Below, in pieces: positions 1-11,045 of a stretch of DNA of 64,000 bases. The notes beneath the pieces are model-generated. The model ran no database searches. It was not told the origin of the DNA and saw only the letters and a program-made list of their open reading frames with translations. Made by a program: the position numbers and the translations under genes. Origin of the DNA: DATFYM01 sp035315065 (GTDB lineage Bacteria > Acidobacteriota > Terriglobia > UBA7540); assembly GCA_035315065.1 (NCBI GenBank), contig DATFYM010000166.1, positions 16,488 to 80,487 of the forward strand, given 5' to 3'. Within the stretch, counting starts at the first letter, position 1; the number at the start of each line of letters is the position of its first letter.

Positions 1-200
1 TCGAGACTGCGCTAGCCCAACTCAAGAACGAAGTTCGGGAAATGGACGGTAAACTCTCGGGCCGCTACAACGGGCTCGGAAACCTCCGCAGCGTGGCCAA
101 GCGCATCATGCTTTCCGCGGAACGGATCGAGCAGCTCGTGGTCGAAGCCGAATCTAAACCCAAAGAGGCCTTGAATCCCCGCACGCAAATGGTGTACTGA
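1..200 (+). CDS. C-terminal end of an unidentified protein (partial)
   Basis: An open frame enters from the window edge (first full codon at 3) and ends at TGA 198-200, giving 65 residues. The peptide is charged and probably helical (QLKNEVREMDGKL, then SVAKRIMLSAERIEQLVVEAE) and ends in NPRTQMVY. No domain can be named from this piece. A repeat hairpin begins on the base after the stop, as for many genes in this window, which supports the stop being real. The N-terminal part lies outside the window. Confidence 0.5.
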   Translation, partial: ETALAQLKNEVREMDGKLSGRYNGLGNLRSVAKRIMLSAERIEQLVVEAESKPKEALNPRTQMVY

Positions 201-269
201 GTCAGCTCTCAGCCCTGAGAAAGAGAGTACGGCTCTCTTGCTAATGGCTCCTGATAGCTGAGGGCTGAC
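201..269. repeat. Hairpin cassette directly after a stop codon
   Basis: Left arm GTCAGCTCTCAGCCCTGAG (201-219) pairs with right arm GATAGCTGAGGGCTGAC (253-269) around a unique spacer. It begins one base after the stop of the partial gene. No U-tract follows, so it is not a standard intrinsic terminator, though it could end or protect a transcript. From 270 to 461 I see only the leader of the histidine kinase gene. Confidence 0.6.
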
Positions 270-461
270 AGACCCACCAACCCTCTCGGTCTCTCAACCG
301 TCTTCAGTTTTGCTATTTGCTTTCGCTGAGCTGCCAGGCCGAATCAGGCTAAAGGAGACGGATAAGCTTGCCGATAGCATACATGGGATCAGAGTGTTCG
401 AAGACCCGACCGAAGGGCGCCCGGTGCGCAACGGCGGGGAATGTAAGGAGTGACCTATCGA

Positions 462-3248
<2,787 letters not shown>

Positions 3249-3258
3249 ACGCCAGGGG

Positions 3259-3361
3259 GTCGGCAATAGGGAGTAGGGAGTGGCGCCTGCGGCAAAACGC
3301 TGCCGACCCCTACTCCCGACTCCCTACTCCCTACTCCCTACTCCCTACTCCCTACTCCCTT
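3259..3361. repeat. Hairpin cassette of GGGAGTA words between convergent genes
   Basis: The outer stem GTCGGCA (3259-3265) pairs with TGCCGAC (3301-3307). The left arm carries AGGGAGTAGGGAGT; the right arm is several ACTCCCT units. It lies between the kinase gene and the oppositely directed M28 peptidase gene. The right arm encodes the last residues and the stop codon of the peptidase. Confidence 0.75.
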
Positions 3362-5072
3362 CTTTCACCGGTGGCTCGTCGGGACGGATCGGTTTGCGCG
3401 GGAACATTTCGTCGCGCATGGCGGCGTTATAGACAAAAGTGGCCATGATCACCGCCGCTTGCTTCATGTCGTCGGCGCGGATGTGCTCGTAGACATCGAG
3501 GTTCGAGTGATGAGTCAGGGTGCCGTAGTCCATCGGGTCTTGGATGAACTGGAATCCCGGGATGTCGACCGCATCAAACGAGAGATGATCGGTACCTCCG
3601 GTGTTGCGCATCGTCAGCGTCGTCATCCCCAGGTCGCGGAACGGCTCCATCCACTTGGCGAAGATGGGCTCCGCCGCCGCATTTCCCTGCAAATACACGC
3701 CGCGGATCTTGCCTGTACCGTTGTCCAGGTTGAAGTAGACTGAGACCAGTTTCTGCTCCGCCTTCAGCTCCAAGGGGCCGGCGGGTGGGCGCATGAACGC
3801 CGGAGTGTTCTGGTCCCTGGGATTGGTGGATTCCGGCCGTCCTCCAAAGTGGTTCCTCACGTACCCGCGCGAGCCCAGCAGTCCCTCTTCCTCGCCCGAC
3901 CAGAGCGCTACGCGAATGGTCCGCCGCGGCTCGACGCCGAGCTTCTTCAGCAGACGCACGGCCTCCATCGCCACCACCACGCCCGCGCCGTTATCGGTGG
4001 CGCCTTCGCCGGCGTGCCAGGAATCCATGTGTCCGCCCAGCATCACCAGTTGGTCCTTCAGCTTCGGATCGGCGCCGGGAATCTCGGCGATAGTGTCGTA
4101 GCCCTTGTCGTCATCGTCGTAGAACTGCGCTTCCACGTTCACCTCCACTTGCACCGGCACTTTCTTGGCCAGCAGGCGCGCCATGCGGCCGTAGTGCTCC
4201 ACCGCGAGTGTGATGCGGGGAAAGCCGATGGTTTTGCCCTTATCGTAGCTTCCGCCGGACTGTACGAAGATGGTGCCGTCCTCGCCGGGCAGCCGCGTAA
4301 GATCCAGCACCGCCATCACGTGCTCATCGGTGAGCAACTTCTCCAAATCCTGCTGGAACTGGCGTCGCTGCGCGAAGGTCTGCCGGTTGGCAGCATTGGG
4401 GCCACCCGGGCCGCCAGGGCCGCCGCCGGGAATCTGGTATTCCGCGATCTTGGTCAGGTCGGCATCCTCTTCGCGGCGGAAGAGGGGTTTATCGCTGGGG
4501 TCGGGGATACGTGCGTCGCCGATCAGCACGATCTTGCCCCCAAGTTTGCCCTTGTACTTCTCGAGGTCGGCCGACGTCGTGGCAACCAGTTGTGTAACCT
4601 CGCCCCGGATGGGACCATTGGTCCCCGGCGTCCAAGCCTCAGGGAGCGCCAGGAACTGCATGTAGTCGGGCGCGATCATGCGAACCTCGCAAAGTTGGTA
4701 CGCCCACCCGCGGCCAAACGTGCCCCACGCCTCCAGGTGAGCGTTAGCGAGCCCCCACTGCGTAAACTGGTCGCGCGTCCACTCGTTCGCCTTCTTCATG
4801 TTGGGAGAACCTGTGAGGCGCGGGCCAATGTCGTCGGCGAGATGGCTCATGATGTCCATTAACTGGCCATGGCTGAATTCCTCTTCCCGCAAGCGGCTGA
4901 TGAATTCAAGGTTGGGAATCTCTGGCTGAGTGACAGCGGGCGCGGCAGCCTCCGCCGCTTCCTTAGGCTTCTCTTTCGGCTTCTTCTCAGCAGTGAGGCT
5001 GGCCGGGCAGAACAAAAACGCGGTGAAAACCACCGCAACGATCAAACTGGAATTGTGAAGTCGATGCTTCAT
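3345..5072 (-). CDS. Secreted M28-family zinc aminopeptidase with PA-domain insert
   Basis: 575 residues from ATG 5072, which has GGAGG about 11 bases upstream; longer frames begin inside upstream repeats. It has a signal peptide (MKHRLHNSSLIVAVVFTAFL) and a low-complexity KKPKEKPKEAAEAAAP linker. A PA-like insert precedes the catalytic part. Zinc ligands are visible in GGHMDSWHAGEGATDNGAG, in WSGEEEGLLGS and in TGGTDHLSFDAVDIPG, so the site looks intact. M28 enzymes of this layout are exported di-zinc aminopeptidases or carboxypeptidases; the substrate cannot be read here. The last residues (EGSRE) and the TAG stop are encoded by the GGGAGTA repeat, so the 3' end has been rewritten by the cassette. 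Confidence 0.92.
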   Translation of the reverse strand: MKHRLHNSSLIVAVVFTAFLFCPASLTAEKKPKEKPKEAAEAAAPAVTQPEIPNLEFISRLREEEFSHGQLMDIMSHLADDIGPRLTGSPNMKKANEWTRDQFTQWGLANAHLEAWGTFGRGWAYQLCEVRMIAPDYMQFLALPEAWTPGTNGPIRGEVTQLVATTSADLEKYKGKLGGKIVLIGDARIPDPSDKPLFRREEDADLTKIAEYQIPGGGPGGPGGPNAANRQTFAQRRQFQQDLEKLLTDEHVMAVLDLTRLPGEDGTIFVQSGGSYDKGKTIGFPRITLAVEHYGRMARLLAKKVPVQVEVNVEAQFYDDDDKGYDTIAEIPGADPKLKDQLVMLGGHMDSWHAGEGATDNGAGVVVAMEAVRLLKKLGVEPRRTIRVALWSGEEEGLLGSRGYVRNHFGGRPESTNPRDQNTPAFMRPPAGPLELKAEQKLVSVYFNLDNGTGKIRGVYLQGNAAAEPIFAKWMEPFRDLGMTTLTMRNTGGTDHLSFDAVDIPGFQFIQDPMDYGTLTHHSNLDVYEHIRADDMKQAAVIMATFVYNAAMRDEMFPRKPIRPDEPPVKEGSRE

Positions 5073-5161
5073 GGGATGTAACGCCTCCGGATGGAAATGA
5101 GGAACCAGCAAGAGTACGCAAAGGCGTTGTCGAGTGCAAGCGGGATGGGAGGGAGGGAGGA

Positions 5162-5330
5162 CAGTAGGCAGAAGGCAGTACGCAGAAAGCAGAAGGCAGT
5201 AGGCAGTTGGCGGTAAGCACAAGGCGGGAGGCAGTAGGCAGAAGGGGAGACAGAAGTCAGAAGTCAGAATGAAGACCTCCTCTCTGCCTACTGCCTTCTG
5301 CCTATTGCTTACTGCTTACTGCCTACTGCC
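5162..5330. repeat. Large hairpin cassette of GGCAGTA/GGCAGAA words
   Basis: The left arm is about 14 imperfect copies of GGCAGTA, GGCAGAA or GTCAGAA (5162-5268). The right arm is the complementary CTACTGCC, CTTCTGCC and TTACTGCT series (5281-5330). It lies upstream of the peptidase gene and downstream of the XRE gene. The remaining 5331-5615 holds no credible gene. Confidence 0.75.
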
Positions 5331-5615
5331 GGTCTGGCGAGCCCCGGTCAGCACCACCACGGGACGGGTCCGAGCAGATCGTTCGAGCCGAGGTTCTATG
5401 TCCCGTGGAATCCACATGCGTATAATATGCGATAGAATCGAATATATCGCAGCTTTCCGAGTGAGGATTCATCCAGAACCGGTCCAGACGGGCGGCGATG
5501 TGATGGCTAAAGACTCAGGTCTAGAAAGGGTCCAAGGTACGAGCAAGTTGCCGCCGGGGCTCTGGTCCCACTTATCAATAATAGTTCGGACCAACACGTG
5601 CGCCAGCCACACGGT
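5331..5615. other. Non-coding stretch, no gene recognised
   Basis: The open frame through here starts inside the repeat arm and encodes a peptide with no family character. A small AT-rich, partly palindromic patch around 5415-5450 (GCGTATAATATGCG, then CGATA...TATCG) is the only local structure. It could be a promoter or binding site but nothing fixes this. Confidence 0.4.
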
Positions 5616-6203
5616 TCAAGGAACAGTCACCACAACTGCCATCGTCCTGCTGTGGCTCGCGTTCCAGTACCCGTGTGCAACACTAGAGTCAAAGTAAATG
5701 GAATCGCACTCTTCCAACAGAATGTCGTCAGAACCCACGCGAAGCCCCAGGCTCCCAGAGATCACGTAGATGAATTCCACGCCGGCGTGTTGGTGCGGGC
5801 GGACCTTGTTCGGATCGATACGACGGAATTCTGCATAGTATGCATTTAGTTTACGTTCCACGGCTCCGAAGTCCAGGCTCTCAAATAGATAGGCGACCTC
5901 GGGGGCGTTGGCTTTCTCCGGAAACTTCAGTCGCTCCTTGTGCCTGGAAATGGCCAGCACGTGGCGCTTGCGGTCATCGGTGAAGAAAAACTCGAGCCCT
6001 ACGCTGAACACCATAGCGATGCGCAGCAGAGTGGGCAACGTGGGAAACAGCTTGCCCCTCTCGATCTTTGAGAGCATGGCCGGCGAAAGTTTGGTGTGAT
6101 GCCCTAACTCGACTAGGCCCATCTTCTTTCTGAGGCGCAAAGCGCGCAGTTTGTCCCCAATCGAATAACTCTTCAAACCGTCGGCCAGGGTAGGCGTCAG
6201 CAC
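5616..6203 (-). CDS. XRE-family transcriptional regulator with C-terminal cupin sensor
   Basis: 195 residues. An N-terminal helix-turn-helix (about 16-75; KLRALRLRKKMGLVELGHHT, SPAMLSKIERGKLFPTLPTL) is joined to a cupin barrel (about 120-190; HQHAGVEFIYVISGSLGLRV, then DSIYFDSSVAHGYWN). Regulators of this build bind DNA and sense a small ligand through the cupin. The start is GTG 6203 with AAGGGG just upstream; no ATG suits better. It is divergent from the DUF378-fasciclin cluster, and an inverted repeat lies in the shared upstream region, so control of itself and of the cluster is a reasonable inference. Confidence 0.88.
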   Translation of the reverse strand: MLTPTLADGLKSYSIGDKLRALRLRKKMGLVELGHHTKLSPAMLSKIERGKLFPTLPTLLRIAMVFSVGLEFFFTDDRKRHVLAISRHKERLKFPEKANAPEVAYLFESLDFGAVERKLNAYYAEFRRIDPNKVRPHQHAGVEFIYVISGSLGLRVGSDDILLEECDSIYFDSSVAHGYWNASHSRTMAVVVTVP

Positions 6204-6245
6204 TTTTGCCCCTTCGTTTGAACCAAAATAAAAACTCTGCCGTCT

Positions 6246-6264
6246 ATTTGAACCACACTCAAAT
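6246..6264. promoter_or_regulatory. Candidate operator, inverted repeat ATTTGA-N7-TCAAAT
   Basis: A perfect 6-bp inverted repeat with a 7-bp spacer lies between the divergent XRE regulator (start 6203) and DUF378 gene (start 6370). The half-site context TTTGAACCA is repeated at 6217-6225, and a looser copy lies near 6302-6327. Spacing and AT-rich context fit a dimeric HTH regulator. Binding by the neighbouring protein is inferred. Confidence 0.5.
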
Positions 6265-6369
6265 GACTTTTCCTTATACGCATCTTTTTCTATATAGTCA
6301 CATCAATTTGAGCGATAGTCAATCAAGCGCCTCGTTTTAACGGGCGCAGAAACAAAGGAGGTAGGCGCA

Positions 6370-6612
6370 ATGAAGAAGTTCGATGTTGTGGCGGCGGTAC
6401 TGGTGGTGGTGGGAGCGCTGAACTGGGGCTTGGTGGCCGTGGCGCACTTTGATCTGGTGGCCACGATCTTCGGCATGAAGTTCGGTGAAACCTCAGGACT
6501 CAGTTCGGTGGTGTACGGTCTTGTGGGACTCGCCGGTCTCTACCAGGCTTTCTCATGGAGAGCCATCCAGCGGCGCTGGCACGGTGAGATCTCGACAGTT
6601 CAGGCAAGGTAA
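6370..6612 (+). CDS. DUF378-family small membrane protein
   Basis: 80 residues with two membrane segments. The N-terminal pattern KKFDVVAAVLVVVGALNWGL and the later SSVVYGLVGLAGLYQ are the hallmarks of DUF378 (YuzA-like) proteins, whose function is unknown. AAGGAGG lies 8-9 bases before the ATG. It is the first gene after the XRE regulator intergenic region, followed by the two fasciclin genes in the same direction. Confidence 0.9.
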   Translation: MKKFDVVAAVLVVVGALNWGLVAVAHFDLVATIFGMKFGETSGLSSVVYGLVGLAGLYQAFSWRAIQRRWHGEISTVQAR

Positions 6613-6693
6613 CGGGCCGCCTTCGTTGGGGCAGCCTCTGGACAAACTCTGAAACAGAAATCGGTGATGACACACACCCTGAAGGAGAGTTAA

Positions 6694-7206
6694 ATGACCA
6701 AGACTTTGAAAGGCGATTGCTCGAAAGGAGTTATAGCCGGGCTAGCCGTGGCGGCGATGTTCTGCACCAGCCTCGGTTTTTCGGCTCCGGCTGCCAAGAG
6801 CGACATCGTTGATACTGCTGTGGCTGCGGGTTCATTCAAGACCCTGGCTGCGGCGCTGAAAGCGGCAGACCTCATTGATGCACTGAAAGGCGAAGGCCCA
6901 TTCACGGTTTTCGCACCCACAGATGAGGCTTTTAATAAGCTGCCGGCCGGCACGGTGGAAGACCTTCTGAAGCCGGGGAACAAGGCAAGGCTGCAGTCCA
7001 TCCTGAAGTATCACGTCGTTTCCGGAAAGGTGACGGCTAAACAAGTCATGAAGATGAACTCCGCCCAGACTCTGGACGGGCAATCCGTCAACATTCGCGT
7101 GAACAACGGAGCGGTGATGGTGAACGATGCGACGGTGACGAAGGCCGATATCCAGTGCAGCAATGGTGTCATTCACGTAATCGACACAGTTCTGCTTCCC
7201 CAATAA
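6694..7206 (+). CDS. Secreted fasciclin (FAS1) domain protein
   Basis: 170 residues. A signal peptide (GVIAGLAVAAMFCTSLGFSA) precedes a single FAS1 domain. H1 motif GPFTVFAPTDEAFNKLP and H2-like region LKYHVVSGKVTAKQV are clear, and it ends in the usual NGVIHVIDTVLLP. FAS1 domains act in adhesion or matrix interaction; in bacteria the role is mostly unknown. GAAGGAG precedes the ATG. The next gene is a close relative without a signal peptide, so the pair arose by tandem duplication. Confidence 0.93.
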   Translation: MTKTLKGDCSKGVIAGLAVAAMFCTSLGFSAPAAKSDIVDTAVAAGSFKTLAAALKAADLIDALKGEGPFTVFAPTDEAFNKLPAGTVEDLLKPGNKARLQSILKYHVVSGKVTAKQVMKMNSAQTLDGQSVNIRVNNGAVMVNDATVTKADIQCSNGVIHVIDTVLLPQ

Positions 7207-7286
7207 CAACAGTTGCCTGCAAACGGAGTCACTCCAGTTGCAGCCCGAGTAACAAAATCGACTTAAGGAGACAAGGAGAAACTCAA

Positions 7287-7688
7287 ATGGAGAACATTGT
7301 GGAAACCGCGGTTCACGCGGGATCGTTCAAGACTCTGGTGGCCGCGGTTCAGGCGGCGGGATTGGTTGAAACCCTTTCCGGCCCCGGGCCCTTCACCGTC
7401 TTCGCTCCCACCGATGCTGCTTTCGCCAAGCTGCCTAAGGGCACGGTGGAAGGCTTGCTCAAGGACAAGGCCAAACTAACGGGGACTTTGACCTATCACG
7501 TCGTTCCCGGGAAAGTTATGGCGGCCGATGTTGTCAAGCTCCATGCGGCGAAGACGATACAGGGACAGAGCCTCACCGTCAGCAGCAATGGGGCCGTCAA
7601 GATCGATGCCGCAACGGTGATCAAGACGGACATCCAGTGCACCAACGGGGTCATTCACGTCATTGACTCCGTTGTCTTTCCCAAGTAG
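7287..7688 (+). CDS. Fasciclin (FAS1) domain protein without signal peptide
   Basis: 133 residues, almost entirely one FAS1 domain (GPFTVFAPTDAAFAKLPKGT, YHVVPGKVMAADVV, NGVIHVIDSVVFPK). The start is ATG 7287, placed by AAGGAG at 7273-7278; a longer frame from 7155 would run through the upstream non-coding gap. Without a signal peptide the product should stay in the cytoplasm unless exported otherwise, which differs from its secreted twin. Confidence 0.9.
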   Translation: MENIVETAVHAGSFKTLVAAVQAAGLVETLSGPGPFTVFAPTDAAFAKLPKGTVEGLLKDKAKLTGTLTYHVVPGKVMAADVVKLHAAKTIQGQSLTVSSNGAVKIDAATVIKTDIQCTNGVIHVIDSVVFPK

Positions 7689-7774
7689 TCAAGACCGGGT
7701 TGCGGCTGGGAAAAGGTGTTCCCAGCCGCGGCCTTGCTCGTGAATAGCAACACTAGAACGCTAACAAGGAGGAC

Positions 7775-7903
7775 ATGGTGCACACTGGGATGGAACAGAC
7801 ATCAAGCGCTTTCAGGAAAAGCCCTCCCTCACCGAGGAATCCAGATCCTTTCGGCAGGTGCGAGATCACGACGGGAGAGGAAGCGGAGATTCGCCTCGCG
7901 TAA
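7775..7903 (+). CDS. Small 42-residue ORF with strong ribosome binding site
   Basis: The ATG at 7775 follows AAGGAGG with 2-3 bases between, and the frame runs to TAA 7901-7903. The peptide starts MVHTGMEQTSSAFRKSP and ends EITTGEEAEIRLA. It lies between the second fasciclin gene and the thioredoxin-fold gene in the same direction. I do not recognise it. The spacing is short, so it may be a small protein or a leader. Confidence 0.35.
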   Translation: MVHTGMEQTSSAFRKSPPSPRNPDPFGRCEITTGEEAEIRLA

Positions 7904-7934
7904 AATCGATTTACAATCCTAACCAGGAGGAGCG

Positions 7935-8504
7935 ATGAAAGTTGTCTTTTGTCTCGCGATCGCCACGCTGGCGGCCGTGAAGATCGGATGGGCAGACGTC
8001 ATGAACATGGAATCTGACGGATCCACGGCAGCACCGGAAGCGCCGGCAGGGACCTTCCCAAAACTGGCCGCCTCAAACTTGGAGAAGCAAACCCTCTCGC
8101 TTCCTGGAGACTTTGCCGGAGATCGCAACCTGCTCCTCATTGCCTTCCAGCGCGAGCAGCAACAGAACGTGGACACGTGGTTGCACGAGATGAAGCGGTT
8201 CGAGCAATCCTCCGGCTTCCAGTACTACGAACTACCCACCATCGACAGGCTGAACCCCTTCTTTCGGTGGTTCATTAACAGCGGAATGCGCCGCGGTATA
8301 CCAGACCGCAACGCTCGCGCCCGGACCATCACGCTGTATCTCGACAAGCCTTCTTTCCGGAAAGCGTTGAACTTGCCGGACGAAAAACAAATCTACGCTA
8401 TCCTGGTGGATCGCTCGGGACGGGTACTGTGGCGCGCTGAAGGTGACTTCGACGAAGCCAAGGCCGCCAGCCTGCAACAGGCGCTCACGCGAGGAAAGCC
8501 ATGA
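7935..8504 (+). CDS. Secreted thioredoxin-fold protein resembling ATP10 family
   Basis: 189 residues. A signal peptide (KVVFCLAIATLAAVKIGWA) is followed by a thioredoxin-like fold: NLLLIAFQREQQQNVDTW where redoxins have the first strand, then a MRRGIPDRNARARTITLY segment and IYAILVDRSGRVLWRAEGDF. The middle resembles the mitochondrial ATPase-assembly factor ATP10 family, a redoxin fold without CxxC; none is visible here. GGAGGAG precedes the ATG. Its stop overlaps the start of the next SRPBCC gene (ATGA), so the two are probably translationally coupled. Confidence 0.75.
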   Translation: MKVVFCLAIATLAAVKIGWADVMNMESDGSTAAPEAPAGTFPKLAASNLEKQTLSLPGDFAGDRNLLLIAFQREQQQNVDTWLHEMKRFEQSSGFQYYELPTIDRLNPFFRWFINSGMRRGIPDRNARARTITLYLDKPSFRKALNLPDEKQIYAILVDRSGRVLWRAEGDFDEAKAASLQQALTRGKP

Positions 8505-9022
8505 CCCGACAGCGCGAGAAGGGCCAGCGATCTTCACTTGCTGAAGGGTACCCTTTCAAGGGTCGAACTCTACATCGCGAACAGCGGATCTCGGCACCCT
8601 TGCCGGAGGTTTTCTCCTTTTTCTGCGAGGCGCGCAACCTCGACCGAATCACCCCGCCATGGCTACATTTCCAGGTTCTGGGACAGACTGACCGCGAACT
8701 CCGAGCCGGCACCCTGATTCATTACCAGCTTGCCTGGCATGGCCTACCGCTAGACTGGACGACCCGCATTGAGGAATGGTGCCCGCCCACCCGGTTCGTC
8801 GATGTTCAGTTGCAGGGCCCTTACCGCCTCTGGCATCACACCCATAGTTTCGAAGCGTGCGATGGCGGCACTCTGATCAGGGACGCAGTCCAATACGCAG
8901 TTCCAGGCGGTGTGTTAGGAGATCTCTGTGCCGGGTGGCTGCTGCGGCGTGATGTGGAACGGATTTTCGACTACCGCGCAAACCACATTGCTGCGATGTT
9001 CGAAGAGCACTCGGTTGTCTAA
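8501..9022 (+). CDS. SRPBCC-family protein (ligand-binding START/Bet v1 fold)
   Basis: 173 residues. Visible features are EQRISAPLPEVFSFFCEARN, RITPPWLHFQVLG and QYAVPGGVLGDLCAGWLLRR, the pattern of SRPBCC proteins often called cell-division-inhibitor-like next to SDR/DUF2867 proteins. They bind hydrophobic ligands; the ligand is unknown. The gene overlaps its upstream neighbour by 4 bp. Together with the second SRPBCC gene, the SDR gene and the photolyase it forms a set seen in other bacteria near light or oxidative stress genes. Confidence 0.88.
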   Translation: MTRQREKGQRSSLAEGYPFKGRTLHREQRISAPLPEVFSFFCEARNLDRITPPWLHFQVLGQTDRELRAGTLIHYQLAWHGLPLDWTTRIEEWCPPTRFVDVQLQGPYRLWHHTHSFEACDGGTLIRDAVQYAVPGGVLGDLCAGWLLRRDVERIFDYRANHIAAMFEEHSVV

Positions 9023-9035
9023 ACTCGGAGTGGCT

Positions 9036-9494
9036 ATGGACGTGAATCGTAAAGCGCCGGCGTGGGCTGAGGCAGAAACATATATCAATGCTCCCGTCGA
9101 ATTGGTGTGGCAAGTGCAGGCTGCAATCGAGAGTTGGCCGAAGTGGAACCGGAAGGTGGAAGCCGTTCGGATGGAAGGACCGCTCCAACGCGGAACGACT
9201 TTCCGCTGGAAATCGGGCGGAGCCAGTATCATCTCGACTCTCCAGGAAGTTAGACCGGGCGTGCGAATTGGCTGGACGGGGAAAACCTTTGGAATACGGG
9301 CCCTCCACGTTTGGGAGTTCAAAGACCTGGATGGCAGGACTCACGTCAAGACAGCGGAATCTTTCGAGGGCTGGCTCGCCAGCCTGTTCCCCGGGCTCAT
9401 GCGGAAGATGCTGCGGAAGGCACTTGATGGGGCCATTGGAAGCCTGAAGGCTGAGTGCGAAAGAGGTCCGGCCAAAGGTGGATTCCCGAGGTAA
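9036..9494 (+). CDS. SRPBCC-family protein (polyketide cyclase-like)
   Basis: 152 residues. It opens with ETYINAPVELVWQVQAAIES and ends with MLRKALDGAIGSLKAECER, a typical Coq10/polyketide-cyclase-like START fold. The start is ATG 9036 with GGAG at 9027-9030; a longer frame from 8928 would overlap the upstream gene and is rejected. It follows the first SRPBCC gene by 13 bp and precedes the SDR gene by 12 bp, so it is almost certainly in the same transcript. Confidence 0.88.
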   Translation: MDVNRKAPAWAEAETYINAPVELVWQVQAAIESWPKWNRKVEAVRMEGPLQRGTTFRWKSGGASIISTLQEVRPGVRIGWTGKTFGIRALHVWEFKDLDGRTHVKTAESFEGWLASLFPGLMRKMLRKALDGAIGSLKAECERGPAKGGFPR

Positions 9495-9506
9495 TGTGTT
9501 CTGCCG

Positions 9507-10994
9507 ATGGAGAACTTCGATCATGCAGGCGGCTCGCCTCTGATTTTGCTGACCGGCGCCACAGGCTACATTGGTGGCAGGCTGCTGAAGGCCCTGGAGG
9601 AGGGCGGCAGGCCGGTTCGTTGCCTTGCCCGGCGCCCGGAGTTTCTGCAAGCGCGAGTGGGGCCGGGAACAGAGGTTGTGGCCGGCGACTGCCTGGACCC
9701 TAGCACCCTTCCCAGGGCCATGGCCGGCGTGCACACAGCTTATTACCTCGTGCATTCAATGGGCTCGCGGCAAGACTTTGAGGAGCAGGATCGGCAAGCG
9801 GCAGAGAATTTCGTTAACGCCGCGCGCCAGGCAGGCGTCCAAAGAATCATCTATCTTGGTGGTCTAGGCGAACCGTCCTCGACACTCTCTTCTCACCTGC
9901 GAAGCCGTCAGGAGGTAGGCGAGATCCTTCGGAGTTCCACCGTACCGGTCGTGGAATTTCGCGCCTCCATCATCCTCGGTTCCGGCAGCCTTTCATTCGA
10001 AATGATCCGGGCGCTGGTGGAACGATTGCCGGTCATGATCTGCCCACGCTGGGTTTCAACGGCGGCTCAACCCATCGCCATCGAGGACGTTGTGGCCTAT
10101 TTGCTCGCAGCGCTGTCCCTGCCAGCCGATGAACATCGAGTCTTTGAAATTGGCGGTGCCGATCAGGTTTCGTATGCCGATATCATGCGCGAATACGCCC
10201 GGCAGCGGGGCCTTCGTCGCTGGATGATTTCGGTGCCGGTTCTCACCCCGCGCCTTTCCAGTCTATGGTTGGGACTCGTGACTCCTGTTTACGCGCGTGT
10301 GGGGCGCAAGCTCGTGGATAGTCTCCGGCATCCGACGGTGGTGCGTGACGGATCGGCTACGCGGGTGTTCAGGGTTCGGCCGCGGGGATTATGCCAAGCC
10401 ATGGAAAGGGCTTTGCATAACGAAGACCGCGAGTTTGCGCAGACCCGATGGTCGGACGCTCTGTCGTCCGGGGGCCGCGTGCAGTCGTGGGGTGGCCTGC
10501 GTTTTGGCACCCGACTTGTGGATTCCCGAACCGTTCAGGTGAAAGGTTCACCCAGGATCGCTTTCGCCCCCATCCGCCGTATTGGGGGAGACACGGGCTG
10601 GTATTTCGCCGACTCTTTTTGGCGATTGCGAGGCTTCCTCGACCTGCTTGCCGGTGGTGTGGGCCTGCGGCGAGGTCGGCGAGATCGGGAGACCCTTCAG
10701 TTGGGTGACACCCTCGATTTCTGGCGCGTGGAAGAGTTCGAGGCGGACCATCGGCTGCGACTCGTGGCCGAAATGAAGATCCCGGGAAGGGCTTGGCTGG
10801 AATTTGAGGTCACAGGCGATTCCACACAATCCACAATTCGGCAGACTGCAACCTTCGACCCGCTGGGTCTTTTCGGCTTGATCTATTGGTACGCCCTCTA
10901 TCCCATCCATCGATGGATCTTTGCCGGCATGCTGCGCAGAGTTGCGGAAGCGGGCCTCTCCACAGCGGCCGCGAACTCTTCCGCCGTAGCCTGA
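9507..10994 (+). CDS. SDR-type NAD(P)-binding protein with C-terminal DUF2867 domain
   Basis: 495 residues. A Rossmann fold with TGATGYIGGRLL (about 16-27) is followed by an atypical short-chain dehydrogenase body (YYLVHSMGS, VQRIIYLGGLG, IEDVVAYLLAALS). From about residue 320 there is a DUF2867 domain (DTGWYFADSFWRLRGFLDLL, RDRETLQLGDTLDFWRVEEF). The substrate is unknown. This fusion is repeatedly found beside photolyase and SRPBCC genes, as here. Only a weak Shine-Dalgarno lies before ATG 9507, but spacing to the upstream gene fits an operon. Confidence 0.92.
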   Translation: MENFDHAGGSPLILLTGATGYIGGRLLKALEEGGRPVRCLARRPEFLQARVGPGTEVVAGDCLDPSTLPRAMAGVHTAYYLVHSMGSRQDFEEQDRQAAENFVNAARQAGVQRIIYLGGLGEPSSTLSSHLRSRQEVGEILRSSTVPVVEFRASIILGSGSLSFEMIRALVERLPVMICPRWVSTAAQPIAIEDVVAYLLAALSLPADEHRVFEIGGADQVSYADIMREYARQRGLRRWMISVPVLTPRLSSLWLGLVTPVYARVGRKLVDSLRHPTVVRDGSATRVFRVRPRGLCQAMERALHNEDREFAQTRWSDALSSGGRVQSWGGLRFGTRLVDSRTVQVKGSPRIAFAPIRRIGGDTGWYFADSFWRLRGFLDLLAGGVGLRRGRRDRETLQLGDTLDFWRVEEFEADHRLRLVAEMKIPGRAWLEFEVTGDSTQSTIRQTATFDPLGLFGLIYWYALYPIHRWIFAGMLRRVAEAGLSTAAANSSAVA

Positions 10995-11045
10995 AGGGAT
11001 GACCCGAAATCGCTTCGTAGCTGCAAGCCGTACTCATGGAGCGCA

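Noticed and set aside
270..449. Possible riboswitch in the leader of the histidine kinase gene
   Set aside because: I compared it by eye with the c-di-GMP-I class; the conserved core is not there and no anti-terminator structure is evident.
5162..5330. Regularly repeated short words that could suggest a CRISPR array
   Set aside because: Words of 7 bp follow each other without unique spacers, arms are complementary, and no cas gene is near. Nothing in the window has 25-40 bp repeats with equal-length unique spacers.
5269..5697. Plus-strand frame of 142 codons
   Set aside because: It starts inside repeat words (TAFCLLLTAYCLL) and overlaps the end of the XRE gene on the other strand; no ribosome site or family character.
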